From Sinomicrobium weinanense (lineage in GTDB: Bacteria > Bacteroidota > Bacteroidia > Flavobacteriales > Flavobacteriaceae): a stretch of 64,000 nucleotides of DNA. Below the pieces are notes generated by a model that saw nothing but the letters and a program-made list of their open reading frames with translations, did not search any database and had not been told where the DNA came from. The DNA lies in NCBI RefSeq assembly GCF_018863395.1, contig NZ_JAHKRR010000002.1:62001-126000 (forward strand), in the 5' to 3' direction. This document shows positions 1-8,265 of the stretch, piece by piece (positions within the stretch are counted from its first letter, which is position 1; every line of letters begins with the position of its first letter). The translations under genes were made by a program, and so were the position numbers.

Positions 1-57
1 TTAATTTATCACAATATTTTTACAGTGAGATAGTTATATATTTATCAAAAAAACCCC

Positions 58-2433
58 ATGACTCCTATAAAGAAAAGTTTACTTTTTGCTTTTTTCCTAC
101 TTTGCAGCATTTCCTTTGCCCAGGAAAAGTATACCATAAGCGGTATTGTTACCGAAGAAAAAAGTAATGAAAGCCTCATTGGTGTCAACATTATCGTGTC
201 GGGACTACACCAGGGAGTATCTACCAACGAATATGGTTTTTATTCCTTCAGCCTCCCGGAGGGGAAGCATACCCTGAGTATCAGCTACCTCGGGTTTAAT
301 ACCATTACCCGGGAGATCGACTTGCATTCGGATATACGGCTCAATTTGCAACTGTCCGAAAACTCCGAGCAGCTCGACGAAGTGGTCGTCACGGAATACA
401 TCAGTCCGGAAAATATCGGCTCTCCTCAGATGAGTGTCAACGAACTGTCGATAAACACCATCAAAAAGATGCCTGTTGTCCTGGGCGAGACCGATATCAT
501 CAAATCCATTCTCCTGCTTCCCGGTGTAACCAGTGCAGGCGAAGCGGCTTCGGGCTTCAACGTCAGGGGTGGTGCTGCAGACCAGAATCTTATTCTATTG
601 GACGAAGCTACCATCTACAACTCCTCGCACCTCTATGGTTTTTTCTCTGTGTTTAATCCGGATGCCATCAAAGACATCAAACTATACAAAGGAGGGATCC
701 CTTCGCGTTATGGCGGCAGGGTTTCTTCGGTCCTCGATATTTTCCAGAAGGATGGCAACAGCAGGAATTTTCATATGAACGGCGGAATAGGCGTCCTCTC
801 CAGCCGACTGCTCGCCGAAGGGCCTATCGTAAAGGACAAGGGTTCTTTTCTCTTCGCAGGCAGGAGCTCTTATGCCCACCTGTTCCTGAAACTTACGGAC
901 AATGAGAACGCCGCGTATTTCTATGACCTGAACACCAAGATCAGCTATCGTTTTAACGACAACAACAGTATATTTATCTCCGGCTATTTTGGCCGGGATG
1001 TGGTAAGCATCCGCAACAGTTTTAAAAATACATATGGCAATTCCATCCTCAATTTCCGCTGGAACCACCTTTTTTCGGACAAGCTCTTCTCTAACCTTTC
1101 ATTTATATACAGTGATTATTACTACGGATTACGCCTGAATTTTGTTCAGTTTAACTGGGATTCAGGTATTCAAAACTTCAACCTCAAGTACGACTTTAAA
1201 CATTATGTCAACCAGGATCTGAAATTATACTACGGGGTCAACGGGGCTTATTACAAGTTCAATCCCGGGGAGGTTACCCCCACCGGTGAAAATTCCGGGG
1301 CAAATTACCGGAAACTGGATGATAAATATGCCCTGGAAAGCGCCGTCTATATCGATGTGGAACACTCCATTTCCGACAGGTTAAAACTCCAGTACGGCCT
1401 TCGGGCCAGCAGTTTCTTCAGGATGGGCCAAAAAAACCTCAATCTGTATAAAAACAATAATCCCGTGATCTTTAATGAAGATTTCGGCATTTACGAAAAG
1501 GCCGTCCCGACCGGTACGTTGACCAGGTCCAGGACCAAACGCCTCAAGACCTTCATCAACCTGGAGCCCCGTGCCTCCCTGGCCTACAAACTAAGTGAGA
1601 ACACCTCGCTCAAGGTGAGCTATAACCGGATGGCCCAGTACCTGCACCTCATTTCCAACACCAGCTCACCTACCCCGCTGGATGTATGGGCACCCAGTGG
1701 CAGATACATCAAGCCTCAGTTGCTCGATCAGTATGCCCTGGGGTATTTCCACGATTTCAGGGACAACTCCTACACCCTGGAAGCCGAAGGATTTTACAAG
1801 AACATCAAGAACCGTATCGATTATATAGACGGCGCCGACCTCATTGCAAACAATGCCATAGAACAGGTTATACTCCCCGGCGAAGCTCGTGCCTACGGGC
1901 TGGAATTGCTGTTGAGAAAGAAAAAGGGGCGCCTTCAGGGCTGGCTGTCCTACACCCTGTCGCATTCAGAACAGAGAACCCCGCCAAGGACCATCCGGGA
2001 AACCGGTATAAATAATGGGGAATGGTATAACACCCCATATAATAAGACCCACGATATTTCCCTGACCGGCTCTTATGCCTTTAACAAAAAACTTACAATG
2101 GGCATGAATTTCATAGCGCAATCCGGGCAGCCGGTCACTTATCCGGACGGGTATTATCAATACCAGGGTGTAAACTTTCCCAGCTACACCGGTAGAAATG
2201 ACGAAAACCTGCCGGCCTACCATCGCCTGGACCTCTCCCTCACCTACACTCCTAAACCGGAAAAGAAAAAGGGCTGGCAGAGCGAGTGGGTTTTCGGTAT
2301 ATACAACCTGTACAACCGCAAAAATGCAGCTTCCATTACTTTCAGACAGGACCGGGAAACCGCCAGGAACGAAGCGGTGAGATTATCTATTTTCGGTATT
2401 GTCCCCTCCATTTCCTATAACTTTAAATTCTGA
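58..2433 (+). CDS. TonB-dependent receptor with carboxypeptidase-like N-terminal domain
   Basis: A 791-residue outer-membrane receptor. Residues 1-21 are a signal peptide ending in SFAQ. Residues about 24-110 look like the CarboxypepD_reg-like beta-sandwich that precedes the plug in Bacteroidota receptors (ISGIVTEEKSNESLIGVNI). The plug domain follows at about 130-235, with the GFNVRGG and NPDAIKDIKLYKGG signatures. The remainder is beta-barrel, ending in the aromatic C-terminus SISYNFKF. There is no SusD partner; instead a DUF4249 lipoprotein starts 4 bases after the stop, a pairing common in this phylum. Known for the family: TonB/ExbBD-energised uptake of a ligand too large for porins. The ligand cannot be inferred here. 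The gene is complete and the start follows an AT-rich leader. Confidence 0.93.
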   Translation: MTPIKKSLLFAFFLLCSISFAQEKYTISGIVTEEKSNESLIGVNIIVSGLHQGVSTNEYGFYSFSLPEGKHTLSISYLGFNTITREIDLHSDIRLNLQLSENSEQLDEVVVTEYISPENIGSPQMSVNELSINTIKKMPVVLGETDIIKSILLLPGVTSAGEAASGFNVRGGAADQNLILLDEATIYNSSHLYGFFSVFNPDAIKDIKLYKGGIPSRYGGRVSSVLDIFQKDGNSRNFHMNGGIGVLSSRLLAEGPIVKDKGSFLFAGRSSYAHLFLKLTDNENAAYFYDLNTKISYRFNDNNSIFISGYFGRDVVSIRNSFKNTYGNSILNFRWNHLFSDKLFSNLSFIYSDYYYGLRLNFVQFNWDSGIQNFNLKYDFKHYVNQDLKLYYGVNGAYYKFNPGEVTPTGENSGANYRKLDDKYALESAVYIDVEHSISDRLKLQYGLRASSFFRMGQKNLNLYKNNNPVIFNEDFGIYEKAVPTGTLTRSRTKRLKTFINLEPRASLAYKLSENTSLKVSYNRMAQYLHLISNTSSPTPLDVWAPSGRYIKPQLLDQYALGYFHDFRDNSYTLEAEGFYKNIKNRIDYIDGADLIANNAIEQVILPGEARAYGLELLLRKKKGRLQGWLSYTLSHSEQRTPPRTIRETGINNGEWYNTPYNKTHDISLTGSYAFNKKLTMGMNFIAQSGQPVTYPDGYYQYQGVNFPSYTGRNDENLPAYHRLDLSLTYTPKPEKKKGWQSEWVFGIYNLYNRKNAASITFRQDRETARNEAVRLSIFGIVPSISYNFKF

Positions 2434-2437
2434 TGCC

Positions 2438-3262
2438 ATGTCTATCACCATAAAACGCATACTGCCCTGCCTCATGTCCATCATCGCACTACTGGGCTGT
2501 GAAGACACCGTACATGTGGATGTACCCGAAGCCACTCCCCGTCTGGTCATAGACGCCTCCATAAACCTGCCCAAGGACGGGCTTCCGGAAGCACAACAGA
2601 TAAAACTCACAACTTCCGCCCCCTACTACAATGACCAGGTGCCACCTGCAACAGGGGCTTCGGTTGAAATTACCGATAGCGAAGGTATTGTCTATACCTT
2701 CCTTGAGGACGGTAATTCCGGGATATACAAAAACACACAGCTCGTCCCGAAGTTCGGCAAGTCCTATACGTTAGACATTGTATATCAGAATGAACACTAT
2801 ACGGCCACTGAAACCATGAAATCCGTCACAGAGATCGAAGATATCCTTCAATCCAAAGGCGGTGGTTTCAGCGGAAACGATTATGACATCAAAGCCTATT
2901 ATACCGACCCCCGGGATGAAGACAATTTCTACCTGTTCGAGTTTATTCCGAACATACAGCTTATTCCCAATTTACAGGTCTATGAAGACGAATACACACA
3001 AGGCAATCGCATATTTGCCTATTATACCGACGAAGACCTGGCTCAGGGCAACCAGATAACCATAAGGGTATACGGGGTTTCCGAACGGTTTTACAACTTT
3101 ATGAACATCCTCCTGGAGCAGAGCTCCAGCCAGGGCAACCCGTTCCAGACCCAACCTGCAACTGTCAAGGGCAATTGTGTGAACCTTACGGATAAGAACA
3201 ATTTTCCCTTTGGGTATTTCCGCCTTTCGGAAATGCATGAAGTGATATATACATTAGAATAA
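2438..3262 (+). CDS. DUF4249 family lipoprotein
   Basis: A 274-residue protein I place in the DUF4249 family, the usual partner of CarboxypepD-type TonB-dependent receptors. The ATG at 2438 is chosen because it gives a clean lipoprotein signal: ISIT-type basic start, hydrophobic core, then lipobox ALLGC with Cys about 21 residues in. An in-frame start further upstream would overlap the receptor and bury the signal. The mature part begins EDTVHVDVPEATPRLVIDA, typical of the family, and is followed by a beta-rich domain. It is probably co-transcribed with the receptor (4-base gap) and probably acts at the outer membrane as an accessory or surface-exposed ligand-binding lipoprotein. That role is inferred; no enzymatic motif is visible. 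Confidence 0.88.
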   Translation: MSITIKRILPCLMSIIALLGCEDTVHVDVPEATPRLVIDASINLPKDGLPEAQQIKLTTSAPYYNDQVPPATGASVEITDSEGIVYTFLEDGNSGIYKNTQLVPKFGKSYTLDIVYQNEHYTATETMKSVTEIEDILQSKGGGFSGNDYDIKAYYTDPRDEDNFYLFEFIPNIQLIPNLQVYEDEYTQGNRIFAYYTDEDLAQGNQITIRVYGVSERFYNFMNILLEQSSSQGNPFQTQPATVKGNCVNLTDKNNFPFGYFRLSEMHEVIYTLE

Positions 3263-3413
3263 AAATTAACGGGTAAAAGATATCAATACGTTAGTATCGG
3301 GATCCGTTTTATCCATGAACATCGTTTTTTATCAGTACATTTTTACAGACCGAAACAAATACTTAAACCCATGTAAACCACTGAAGTCAAACCTCTAAAA
3401 CCAAGCCCCCGCC

Positions 3414-4355
3414 ATGTTAGCCACTAAAAATTGTATTGCGATCCTGTCGCTGATCGCATGGTTGCCTGGTTTTTCCCAGGCCGAGGATTCAACACACACA
3501 AAAGAAGGACGTTTCCGGACGTCAGTAAATGTTTTAAAAAACAGTATCTTAAGCATTCCGGGAGATTTTAAAGAGATGGGACATTCTATTTCCGGAAACT
3601 GGAAAAAAACTGCTGCCTACACCGGTGGAATTGCCGGACTGGTTATGGTGGACAAATACACTACCGAATTCTACCAGGACAACATTGAGGATAATATTAA
3701 ATATTCCCTGCCCCGCATTTCATCCAGGAAAAGCAACTTTCCCCTGTTTCAGGGAAACGATGCCTACATTACCTACTCCCTGCTGGGAATTTACGGCGGG
3801 TCTATAATAGCCAACAATGAAAAGGGGCAGATCGCCGCGATAAATTCCTTTAAGGCCCTGGCATATTCTTATGTGATCTCCCATCTGGTATTGAAAACCC
3901 TTTTCGGCAGACAACGCCCGGACCCCGCTTTAAGTGATGGCATCCCTCCCGAAAGCCCTTTTACCTCCAACCCTCTTGATTTCGGTAATTTTCACGGTGT
4001 TTCTTTCGATGCCGACGCGGACGGTACAGCTTTTCCTTCATTGCACGCCACAGCCTATTTTGCCGTAGCAAAAGTGCTCGCCATGGAATTTAACAATTAC
4101 TGGATACCCTATACCCTGGTCAGCGTTGTATTTTTTGCCGACATCAAGAATCACAGGCACTGGGTTGCAGACATGGTTGCCGGGGGGCTTATTGGAACAT
4201 TGATAGGAAAAGCCATTGTAGTCAGTTCCCGGAAGCTGAAAGTTAAAGAAGACTCCGGTACACAGCAGGCCTCCTTGCGGAAAAGAGCCAGTTTTCAGTT
4301 GGTACCACAGATATCCGGCAGAATGGTCGGACTACATTGTGCGGTAACTTTTTAA
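3414..4355 (+). CDS. PAP2 superfamily phosphatase-like protein
   Basis: A 313-residue protein with a signal peptide (about residues 1-22, ending GFSQA) and the type 2 phosphatidic acid phosphatase core. Motif C1 is K161-x6-R168-P (KTLFGRQRP). Motif C2 is FPSLH at 207-211. Motif C3 contains H249-x3-D253 (HWVADMVAG). Family members dephosphorylate lipid or isoprenoid phosphates at the membrane. Oddity: the Arg normally found six residues before the C3 histidine (consensus SR-x5-H) is Asp243 here, so activity may be altered. C2 has Leu where Gly is usual. It stands alone and converges on the SIMPL gene across a hairpin terminator. Confidence 0.88.
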   Translation: MLATKNCIAILSLIAWLPGFSQAEDSTHTKEGRFRTSVNVLKNSILSIPGDFKEMGHSISGNWKKTAAYTGGIAGLVMVDKYTTEFYQDNIEDNIKYSLPRISSRKSNFPLFQGNDAYITYSLLGIYGGSIIANNEKGQIAAINSFKALAYSYVISHLVLKTLFGRQRPDPALSDGIPPESPFTSNPLDFGNFHGVSFDADADGTAFPSLHATAYFAVAKVLAMEFNNYWIPYTLVSVVFFADIKNHRHWVADMVAGGLIGTLIGKAIVVSSRKLKVKEDSGTQQASLRKRASFQLVPQISGRMVGLHCAVTF

Positions 4356-4375
4356 ACGTGATAGGGCAAAATAAA

Positions 4376-4405
4376 AAGCGGGATATTTTTTATCATATCC
4401 CGCTT
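4376..4405. terminator. Bidirectional hairpin terminator
   Basis: An 11-bp perfect stem (AAGCGGGATAT with ATATCCCGCTT) lies between the convergent PAP2 and SIMPL genes. The arms are rich in G+C at the base and flanked by A/T runs, so it can stop transcription from both sides. Confidence 0.75.
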
Positions 4406-4440
4406 ATGCTATATTAAACCCCAGAAAGGGCAACAATAAA

Positions 4441-5142
4441 TTACTTCAGTTCAAAACCTACATTTACCGTGGCTTCGATACTCATTTCACCAATAGCTAT
4501 GGACTCCCTGCCACCTGAAGCATCGGCTTCCACTTTCATCGTGGCAAATCTCGGCATGGGGATGGGTTCGGACAGTCCGGTCTCAGACAGGTAAATGGGA
4601 TCGCCTACACTTTTACCCAGTGCAGTAGCGTATTCTTCGGCTTTTTTTCTCGCATTTTCCACTGCCTTGATCCGTGCCTTGCTTTGCAGTTCTTCGATAT
4701 TGGAAGCTCCGAAGGTCACTCCGTCTATCCTGTTGATCCCGGCATCCAGAAGGCCCTGGGTCAGGGCTTCATATTTAGATAAGTCTTTCAGGCGAATGGA
4801 AAGTGATTGATTGGCCACATACTTGTATTCCTTGGTCTGGTAGTCGTAGTTTTTGTTAAGGTTCAGGTACTCCGTCCGGACATCTTTGGAGTCTATCTTC
4901 ATCTCCTTACAGAATTTCAGGACCTTGTCTATAAGCACATCGTTGAGTTTCTTTACCTCGCCAGCCGATTTTCCTTCGTTCTCTACCCTAACTTTCAGGG
5001 TTACGTTATCCGGAATCACTTTTACCGTACCTTCACCCGAAACAGATATCGTCCGGGACTGGTCTTTTACCAATACTGACGGATTTTGAGCTTGTAGTGC
5101 CATAGTGCTGCCTAATACTAAAGTTAAAATGATTTTTTTCAT
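4441..5142 (-). CDS. SIMPL domain-containing (DUF541) periplasmic protein
   Basis: A 233-residue secreted protein. The start at 5142 is chosen because it begins a proper signal peptide (MKKIILTLVLGSTMALQAQ); an in-frame ATG 22 codons upstream would add a non-conserved leader. The mature protein is the SIMPL/DUF541 fold: RTISVSGEGTVKVIPDNVTLKVRVE near the N-terminus, then a region with many Lys and Glu (KARIKAVENARKKAEEYATALG) typical of the family. Family members are linked to oxidative-stress tolerance or unknown periplasmic functions; no catalytic residues are known. It is transcribed away from the rhomboid gene's end, with a probable promoter of its own at 5312-5319. Confidence 0.88.
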   Translation of the reverse strand: MKKIILTLVLGSTMALQAQNPSVLVKDQSRTISVSGEGTVKVIPDNVTLKVRVENEGKSAGEVKKLNDVLIDKVLKFCKEMKIDSKDVRTEYLNLNKNYDYQTKEYKYVANQSLSIRLKDLSKYEALTQGLLDAGINRIDGVTFGASNIEELQSKARIKAVENARKKAEEYATALGKSVGDPIYLSETGLSEPIPMPRFATMKVEADASGGRESIAIGEMSIEATVNVGFELK

Positions 5143-5311
5143 CGTATATATTGCTTTTTTGTTTATATCCTTGCCTGTAATCAACTCCCGTGCCAAACCA
5201 AAAACCACTTTTTGCTCTCTAAAAAATTTATATTTTTCTTAACGCTCCGGGAAAACCAGATATACCGTCTCAACGGCAATCGGGACAAAAGTCTGGCGAG
5301 ACTTATCGAGA

Positions 5312-5319
5312 CAAAGGTA
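5312..5319 (-). promoter_or_regulatory. Candidate -7 promoter element for the SIMPL gene
   Basis: On the minus strand it reads TACCTTTG, matching the Bacteroidota -7 consensus TAnnTTTG. It lies in the gap between the rhomboid stop and the SIMPL start, giving a leader of about 165 bases. Confidence 0.45.
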
Positions 5320-5340
5320 GATTTTTCAACAGTAAAAACG

Positions 5341-5988
5341 TTACAGCTTCCCCATTTTTCCGAGCACATAGAGCAAAACGATCGGAATGGCTAGTAGAGT
5401 TACCATCAATGGATCAATGGCAATAAGCCCCGGATAGAAAACAAGCGTAAGGACATATCCGCCTATTGCCCCGCCAAAATGCGCCGTATGCCCGATGTTG
5501 CCTATTCTCTTTTTCATGCCGTAGATGGAATAGAGCAAATAGCCTATGCCAAATACATAAGCCGGGATCGGTATGGGGATAAAGAAGAAATACAGGCTCA
5601 TGTTCGGGTTGAGCAGTATGGCAGAATAAATGACCCCTGTCACCGCTCCGCTGGCCCCCACTGCGCTGTAATGATCTTCATTCTTGTGGAACTGAAAGGA
5701 AAGCAGGTTCCCTGCTAGCAGGCTCGCCAGGTAAATGGCCAGGAATTTCGGATCGCCAAAACGCGATACTACGATCGGGGCAAAAAAATAGAACGTTATC
5801 ATGTTAAACAACAGATGGGTCACATCCACATGCAAAAAGCCGGAAGTGACCATACGCAGCTTTTCCCCGTTCTTTATGCCCCTTATCTGGAATTTATAGC
5901 GTTCAAAAAAAGAAAGGTCGTTAAACCCTTTTATGGAGACTAATACATTAGCGGCGATAACCGCTATCATTACTATGTTCAAATTCAT
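5341..5988 (-). CDS. Rhomboid family intramembrane serine protease
   Basis: A 215-residue, six-helix membrane protein. The rhomboid catalytic dyad is visible: Ser113 in GASGAVTG and His170 in HTAHFGGAIGG. Asn62 in HLLFNM supplies the expected oxyanion-site residue, and the loop-1 region carries the GEKLRMVTSGFLHVDVTH pattern. Rhomboids cleave transmembrane segments within the inner membrane; the substrate is unknown. It has no extra N-terminal or zinc-finger domain, so it is a minimal rhomboid. A -7 element lies about 30 bases upstream of its ATG. Confidence 0.93.
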   Translation of the reverse strand: MNLNIVMIAVIAANVLVSIKGFNDLSFFERYKFQIRGIKNGEKLRMVTSGFLHVDVTHLLFNMITFYFFAPIVVSRFGDPKFLAIYLASLLAGNLLSFQFHKNEDHYSAVGASGAVTGVIYSAILLNPNMSLYFFFIPIPIPAYVFGIGYLLYSIYGMKKRIGNIGHTAHFGGAIGGYVLTLVFYPGLIAIDPLMVTLLAIPIVLLYVLGKMGKL

Positions 5989-6017
5989 GGAATCACTTGT
6001 TTGTAACCTTGTATGTT

Positions 6018-6025
6018 CAAAAATA
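6018..6025 (-). promoter_or_regulatory. Candidate -7 promoter element for the rhomboid gene
   Basis: Reads TATTTTTG on the minus strand, a match to TAnnTTTG, 30 bases upstream of the rhomboid ATG. Confidence 0.5.
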
Positions 6026-6114
6026 CATTAATTTTTTTCATTGCAATTCTTTTATGATTTTCTTTAGTACATGACAAAATTCAAAAATCCATTGTTTTTT
6101 TGACTCAGGACTTC

Positions 6115-6310
6115 AAGATATGGGATATGAGATGTTAGACATAAGGCTTAGGGCTTTAAGATGTGCCTATGTCAACTAGCTCGGGGTAAGCCCTTTGATA
6201 AATACTATACTAAGTTACCTGTACTGATCATACCAAAGTGCTCAGTACAGATTCCATAAGGCATTCAAATGAAATGAACCATATATCTAAAATCTCATAT
6301 CTGATATCTT
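6115..6310. repeat. Imperfect inverted repeat with 19-bp arms
   Basis: The left arm at 6115-6133 and right arm at 6292-6310 match as reverse complements at 17 of 19 positions. Both arms are built of heptad-like words (gatatga / tcatatc). Inside is a perfect 9-bp hairpin, CTGTACTGA at 6219-6227 with TCAGTACAG at 6242-6250. Confidence 0.65.
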
Positions 6311-6406
6311 CCTTCATGCCCATAATTTTTTGTCATATACCTAAATAATTTTCAATAAAAATTTAACGTGTTTCCTCCCGGATGGGACGAAGAGCGGAAA
6401 TATGGC

Positions 6407-6414
6407 TATATTTG
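6407..6414 (+). promoter_or_regulatory. -7 promoter element for the acyltransferase gene
   Basis: TATATTTG matches the consensus exactly. It sits 22 bases before the ATG at 6436 but inside a longer in-frame extension from 6382, so it argues for the downstream start. Confidence 0.55.
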
Positions 6415-6435
6415 CCGGAAATACTACGCGATATA

Positions 6436-7320
6436 ATGCAGCTTCTGGTCTTTATTCTGGCATATCCCCTGTTGTGGATCATCTCTCAACTACCGTTCCG
6501 TTTGCTTTATGTTATTTCTGATGTAGTGTACTTTATCCTGTACAAACTCATAGGGTATCGCAAAAAAACGGTCAGGACCAACCTTAAACTTGCTCTTCCC
6601 GAACGATCTGCCGAAGAAAGGCTCTGTATCGAGAAAAAGTTTTACAGACATTTCGGAGACGTGTTCCTGGAAATGATAAAATCCCTTTCGGTCTCAAAGG
6701 CCGAAATAAAGAAACGTTATACATTTACCAATATAGAGCTCATACAAAAGCTCGAAAAGGAAAAGAGTATTATTCTGCTGTTTCCGCATTATGCCAACTG
6801 GGAGTGGAGTTCTACAATAAACCTGTATGTCACTTCTTCCAAAGGGTATGCTGTATATCAACGTATTCAAAACAAATACTTTAACAATCTGGTTAAAAAT
6901 ATCCGGGAAAAGAACGGTACTACCCTGATCGAAACCAGGGAAACCATTAAGGTCATACGAAAGAACCAGATAAATAAGGTACCTGCTATTTACGGCTTTT
7001 TAAGCGATCAATCCCCGCAGTTGAGCAAGGCTGTATACTGGCAGGAATTTATGGGCATAAAGGTCCCTGTACACATAGGCCCGGAAGTACTTGCCAAGCG
7101 GGCAGACCTGACCGTACTATATATGCACACTGAAAAAATAAAAAGGGGATATTACCGCGCAACCCTTAAAACACTTACCACCTCTCCTGCAACAAACCCG
7201 AATTATCAAATAACCGATATGTATATCCGGGAAGTGGAAAAACAGATCAAAGAAGCTCCGGAATATTATTTCTGGACCCACAAACGTTGGAAACACAAAG
7301 GCAAGGCCCCGAAGGATTGA
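6436..7320 (+). CDS. Lysophospholipid/lipid A acyltransferase family protein (LpxL/HtrB-like)
   Basis: A 294-residue membrane acyltransferase. The start at 6436 begins directly with a hydrophobic anchor (MQLLVFILAYPLLWIIS) and lies just downstream of a -7 promoter element. The LpxL/HtrB family core is present. LLFPHYANWEWSS at about residue 115-127 is the HxxxW/HX4(D/E)-type motif, in which N/E positions vary in Bacteroidota. FLSDQSPQ corresponds to the second block, and VLYMHTEKIKRGYYR to the later strand. The family transfers secondary acyl chains to lipid A or acylates other lipids at the inner face of the inner membrane. The exact acceptor is unknown. Monocistronic; ends at a hairpin shared with the SDR gene. 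Confidence 0.86.
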   Translation: MQLLVFILAYPLLWIISQLPFRLLYVISDVVYFILYKLIGYRKKTVRTNLKLALPERSAEERLCIEKKFYRHFGDVFLEMIKSLSVSKAEIKKRYTFTNIELIQKLEKEKSIILLFPHYANWEWSSTINLYVTSSKGYAVYQRIQNKYFNNLVKNIREKNGTTLIETRETIKVIRKNQINKVPAIYGFLSDQSPQLSKAVYWQEFMGIKVPVHIGPEVLAKRADLTVLYMHTEKIKRGYYRATLKTLTTSPATNPNYQITDMYIREVEKQIKEAPEYYFWTHKRWKHKGKAPKD

Positions 7321-7326
7321 CGATAG

Positions 7327-7362
7327 TCATTCTGAACCCCGATGTATCAGGGTTCAGAATGA
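7327..7362. terminator. Long-stem hairpin between convergent genes
   Basis: A 13-bp perfect stem (TCATTCTGAACCC with GGGTTCAGAATGA) separates the convergent acyltransferase and SDR genes. The sequence also resembles dispersed intergenic palindromes common in Bacteroidota, so it may be both repeat and terminator. Confidence 0.6.
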
Positions 7363-7388
7363 TGATTGGCTTCAGCTCCTCAACGGTC

Positions 7389-8156
7389 TTACATCATCAT
7401 ACCCCCGGAAACTTCGATACGCTGTCCGTTGATCCAACGGGCATTTTCAGAGCATAAAAAAGCAACTACCCCTCCGATATCTTCCGGCAGGCCTGCCCGG
7501 CCAAGGGCGGTAGCATCCGCTATGTGTTTGTTCATCTCCTTATTATCCCATACGCGACCGCCGCCAAAATCTGTTTCTATGGCTCCGGGCGCAACTACAT
7601 TGGCAGCGATACCCCTCGCCCCAAGTTCTTTAGCCATATACCTGGTGAGCACTTCAACAGCACCTTTCATGGAACCGTAGGCCGAAGAGCCCGGAAAAGA
7701 GAAGCGCGCCAGTCCGGACGAAATATTGATGATGCGCCCCCCGTCATTGATGAAAGGTAAAGCCTTTTGCGTAAGGAAAAACACGCCTTTCAGATGAATA
7801 TTGAACATCCCGTCAAACTGTTCTTCCGTAGTTTCCGCAAAGGGGGCGTAAAGCGCAGTCCCTGCATTGTTGATCAAAAAATCGAAACTTGCGTTGCCAT
7901 TTTGCTCTTCCAGTCGCCCGGAGAGTTGCCGAAAGAAAGTATCGAATGTACTGACATTGCGCGTATTCAGTTGCAGGGCTATGGCCTTCCGGCCCAGGGA
8001 CTGAATTTCTGTAACAACTTCTTCGGCCTTCTCTTTATTGCTGTTGTAGGTCAGTACTACATCCGTTCCGTTTTTGGCCAGGTTTATTGCCATATCCCTT
8101 CCCAGGCCACGGCTCCCACCTGTTACCAAAGCGGTTTTACTCTTTGTTGTTGTCAT
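7389..8156 (-). CDS. SDR family oxidoreductase
   Basis: A 255-residue short-chain dehydrogenase/reductase. The start at 8156 is selected because residues immediately after it form the Rossmann strand (KTALVTGGSRGLGRD, TGxxxGxG NAD(P)-binding motif). The upstream in-frame extension has no homology-like pattern. Further motifs are NNAG, the catalytic ISSGLARF...SAYGSMKGA (Ser, Tyr-x3-Lys) and the C-terminal INGQRIEVSGGMMM. The SDR family covers NADPH-dependent ketone or quinone reductions; the substrate cannot be assigned. It lies 109 bases downstream of an AraC regulator on the same strand. A promoter-like element at 8254-8261 suggests control by that regulator. Confidence 0.9.
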   Translation of the reverse strand: MTTTKSKTALVTGGSRGLGRDMAINLAKNGTDVVLTYNSNKEKAEEVVTEIQSLGRKAIALQLNTRNVSTFDTFFRQLSGRLEEQNGNASFDFLINNAGTALYAPFAETTEEQFDGMFNIHLKGVFFLTQKALPFINDGGRIINISSGLARFSFPGSSAYGSMKGAVEVLTRYMAKELGARGIAANVVAPGAIETDFGGGRVWDNKEMNKHIADATALGRAGLPEDIGGVVAFLCSENARWINGQRIEVSGGMMM

Positions 8157-8253
8157 TGTTCTGCTATTTAAATTCACAATTTTTTTACAACACAAAGGTC
8201 CGCAGAGAAGCGGGATCGCAGTTTGTAAACAACAATCCAAGATTTGCAAAAAT

Positions 8254-8261
8254 CAAATATA
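8254..8261 (-). promoter_or_regulatory. Candidate -7 promoter element for the SDR gene
   Basis: On the minus strand it reads TATATTTG. It lies between the AraC stop codon and the SDR start, about 98 bases upstream of the ATG at 8156. Confidence 0.5.
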
Positions 8262-8265
8262 TATT

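Larger units (their letters stand above)
5989..6435. other. 447-bp intergenic region with inverted repeats, no gene
   Basis: No plausible coding sequence. It holds divergent promoters at each end (6018-6025 on minus, 6407-6414 on plus). Between them is a long imperfect inverted repeat (6115-6133 with 6292-6310) and a 9-bp perfect hairpin (6219-6227 with 6242-6250). Confidence 0.7.
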
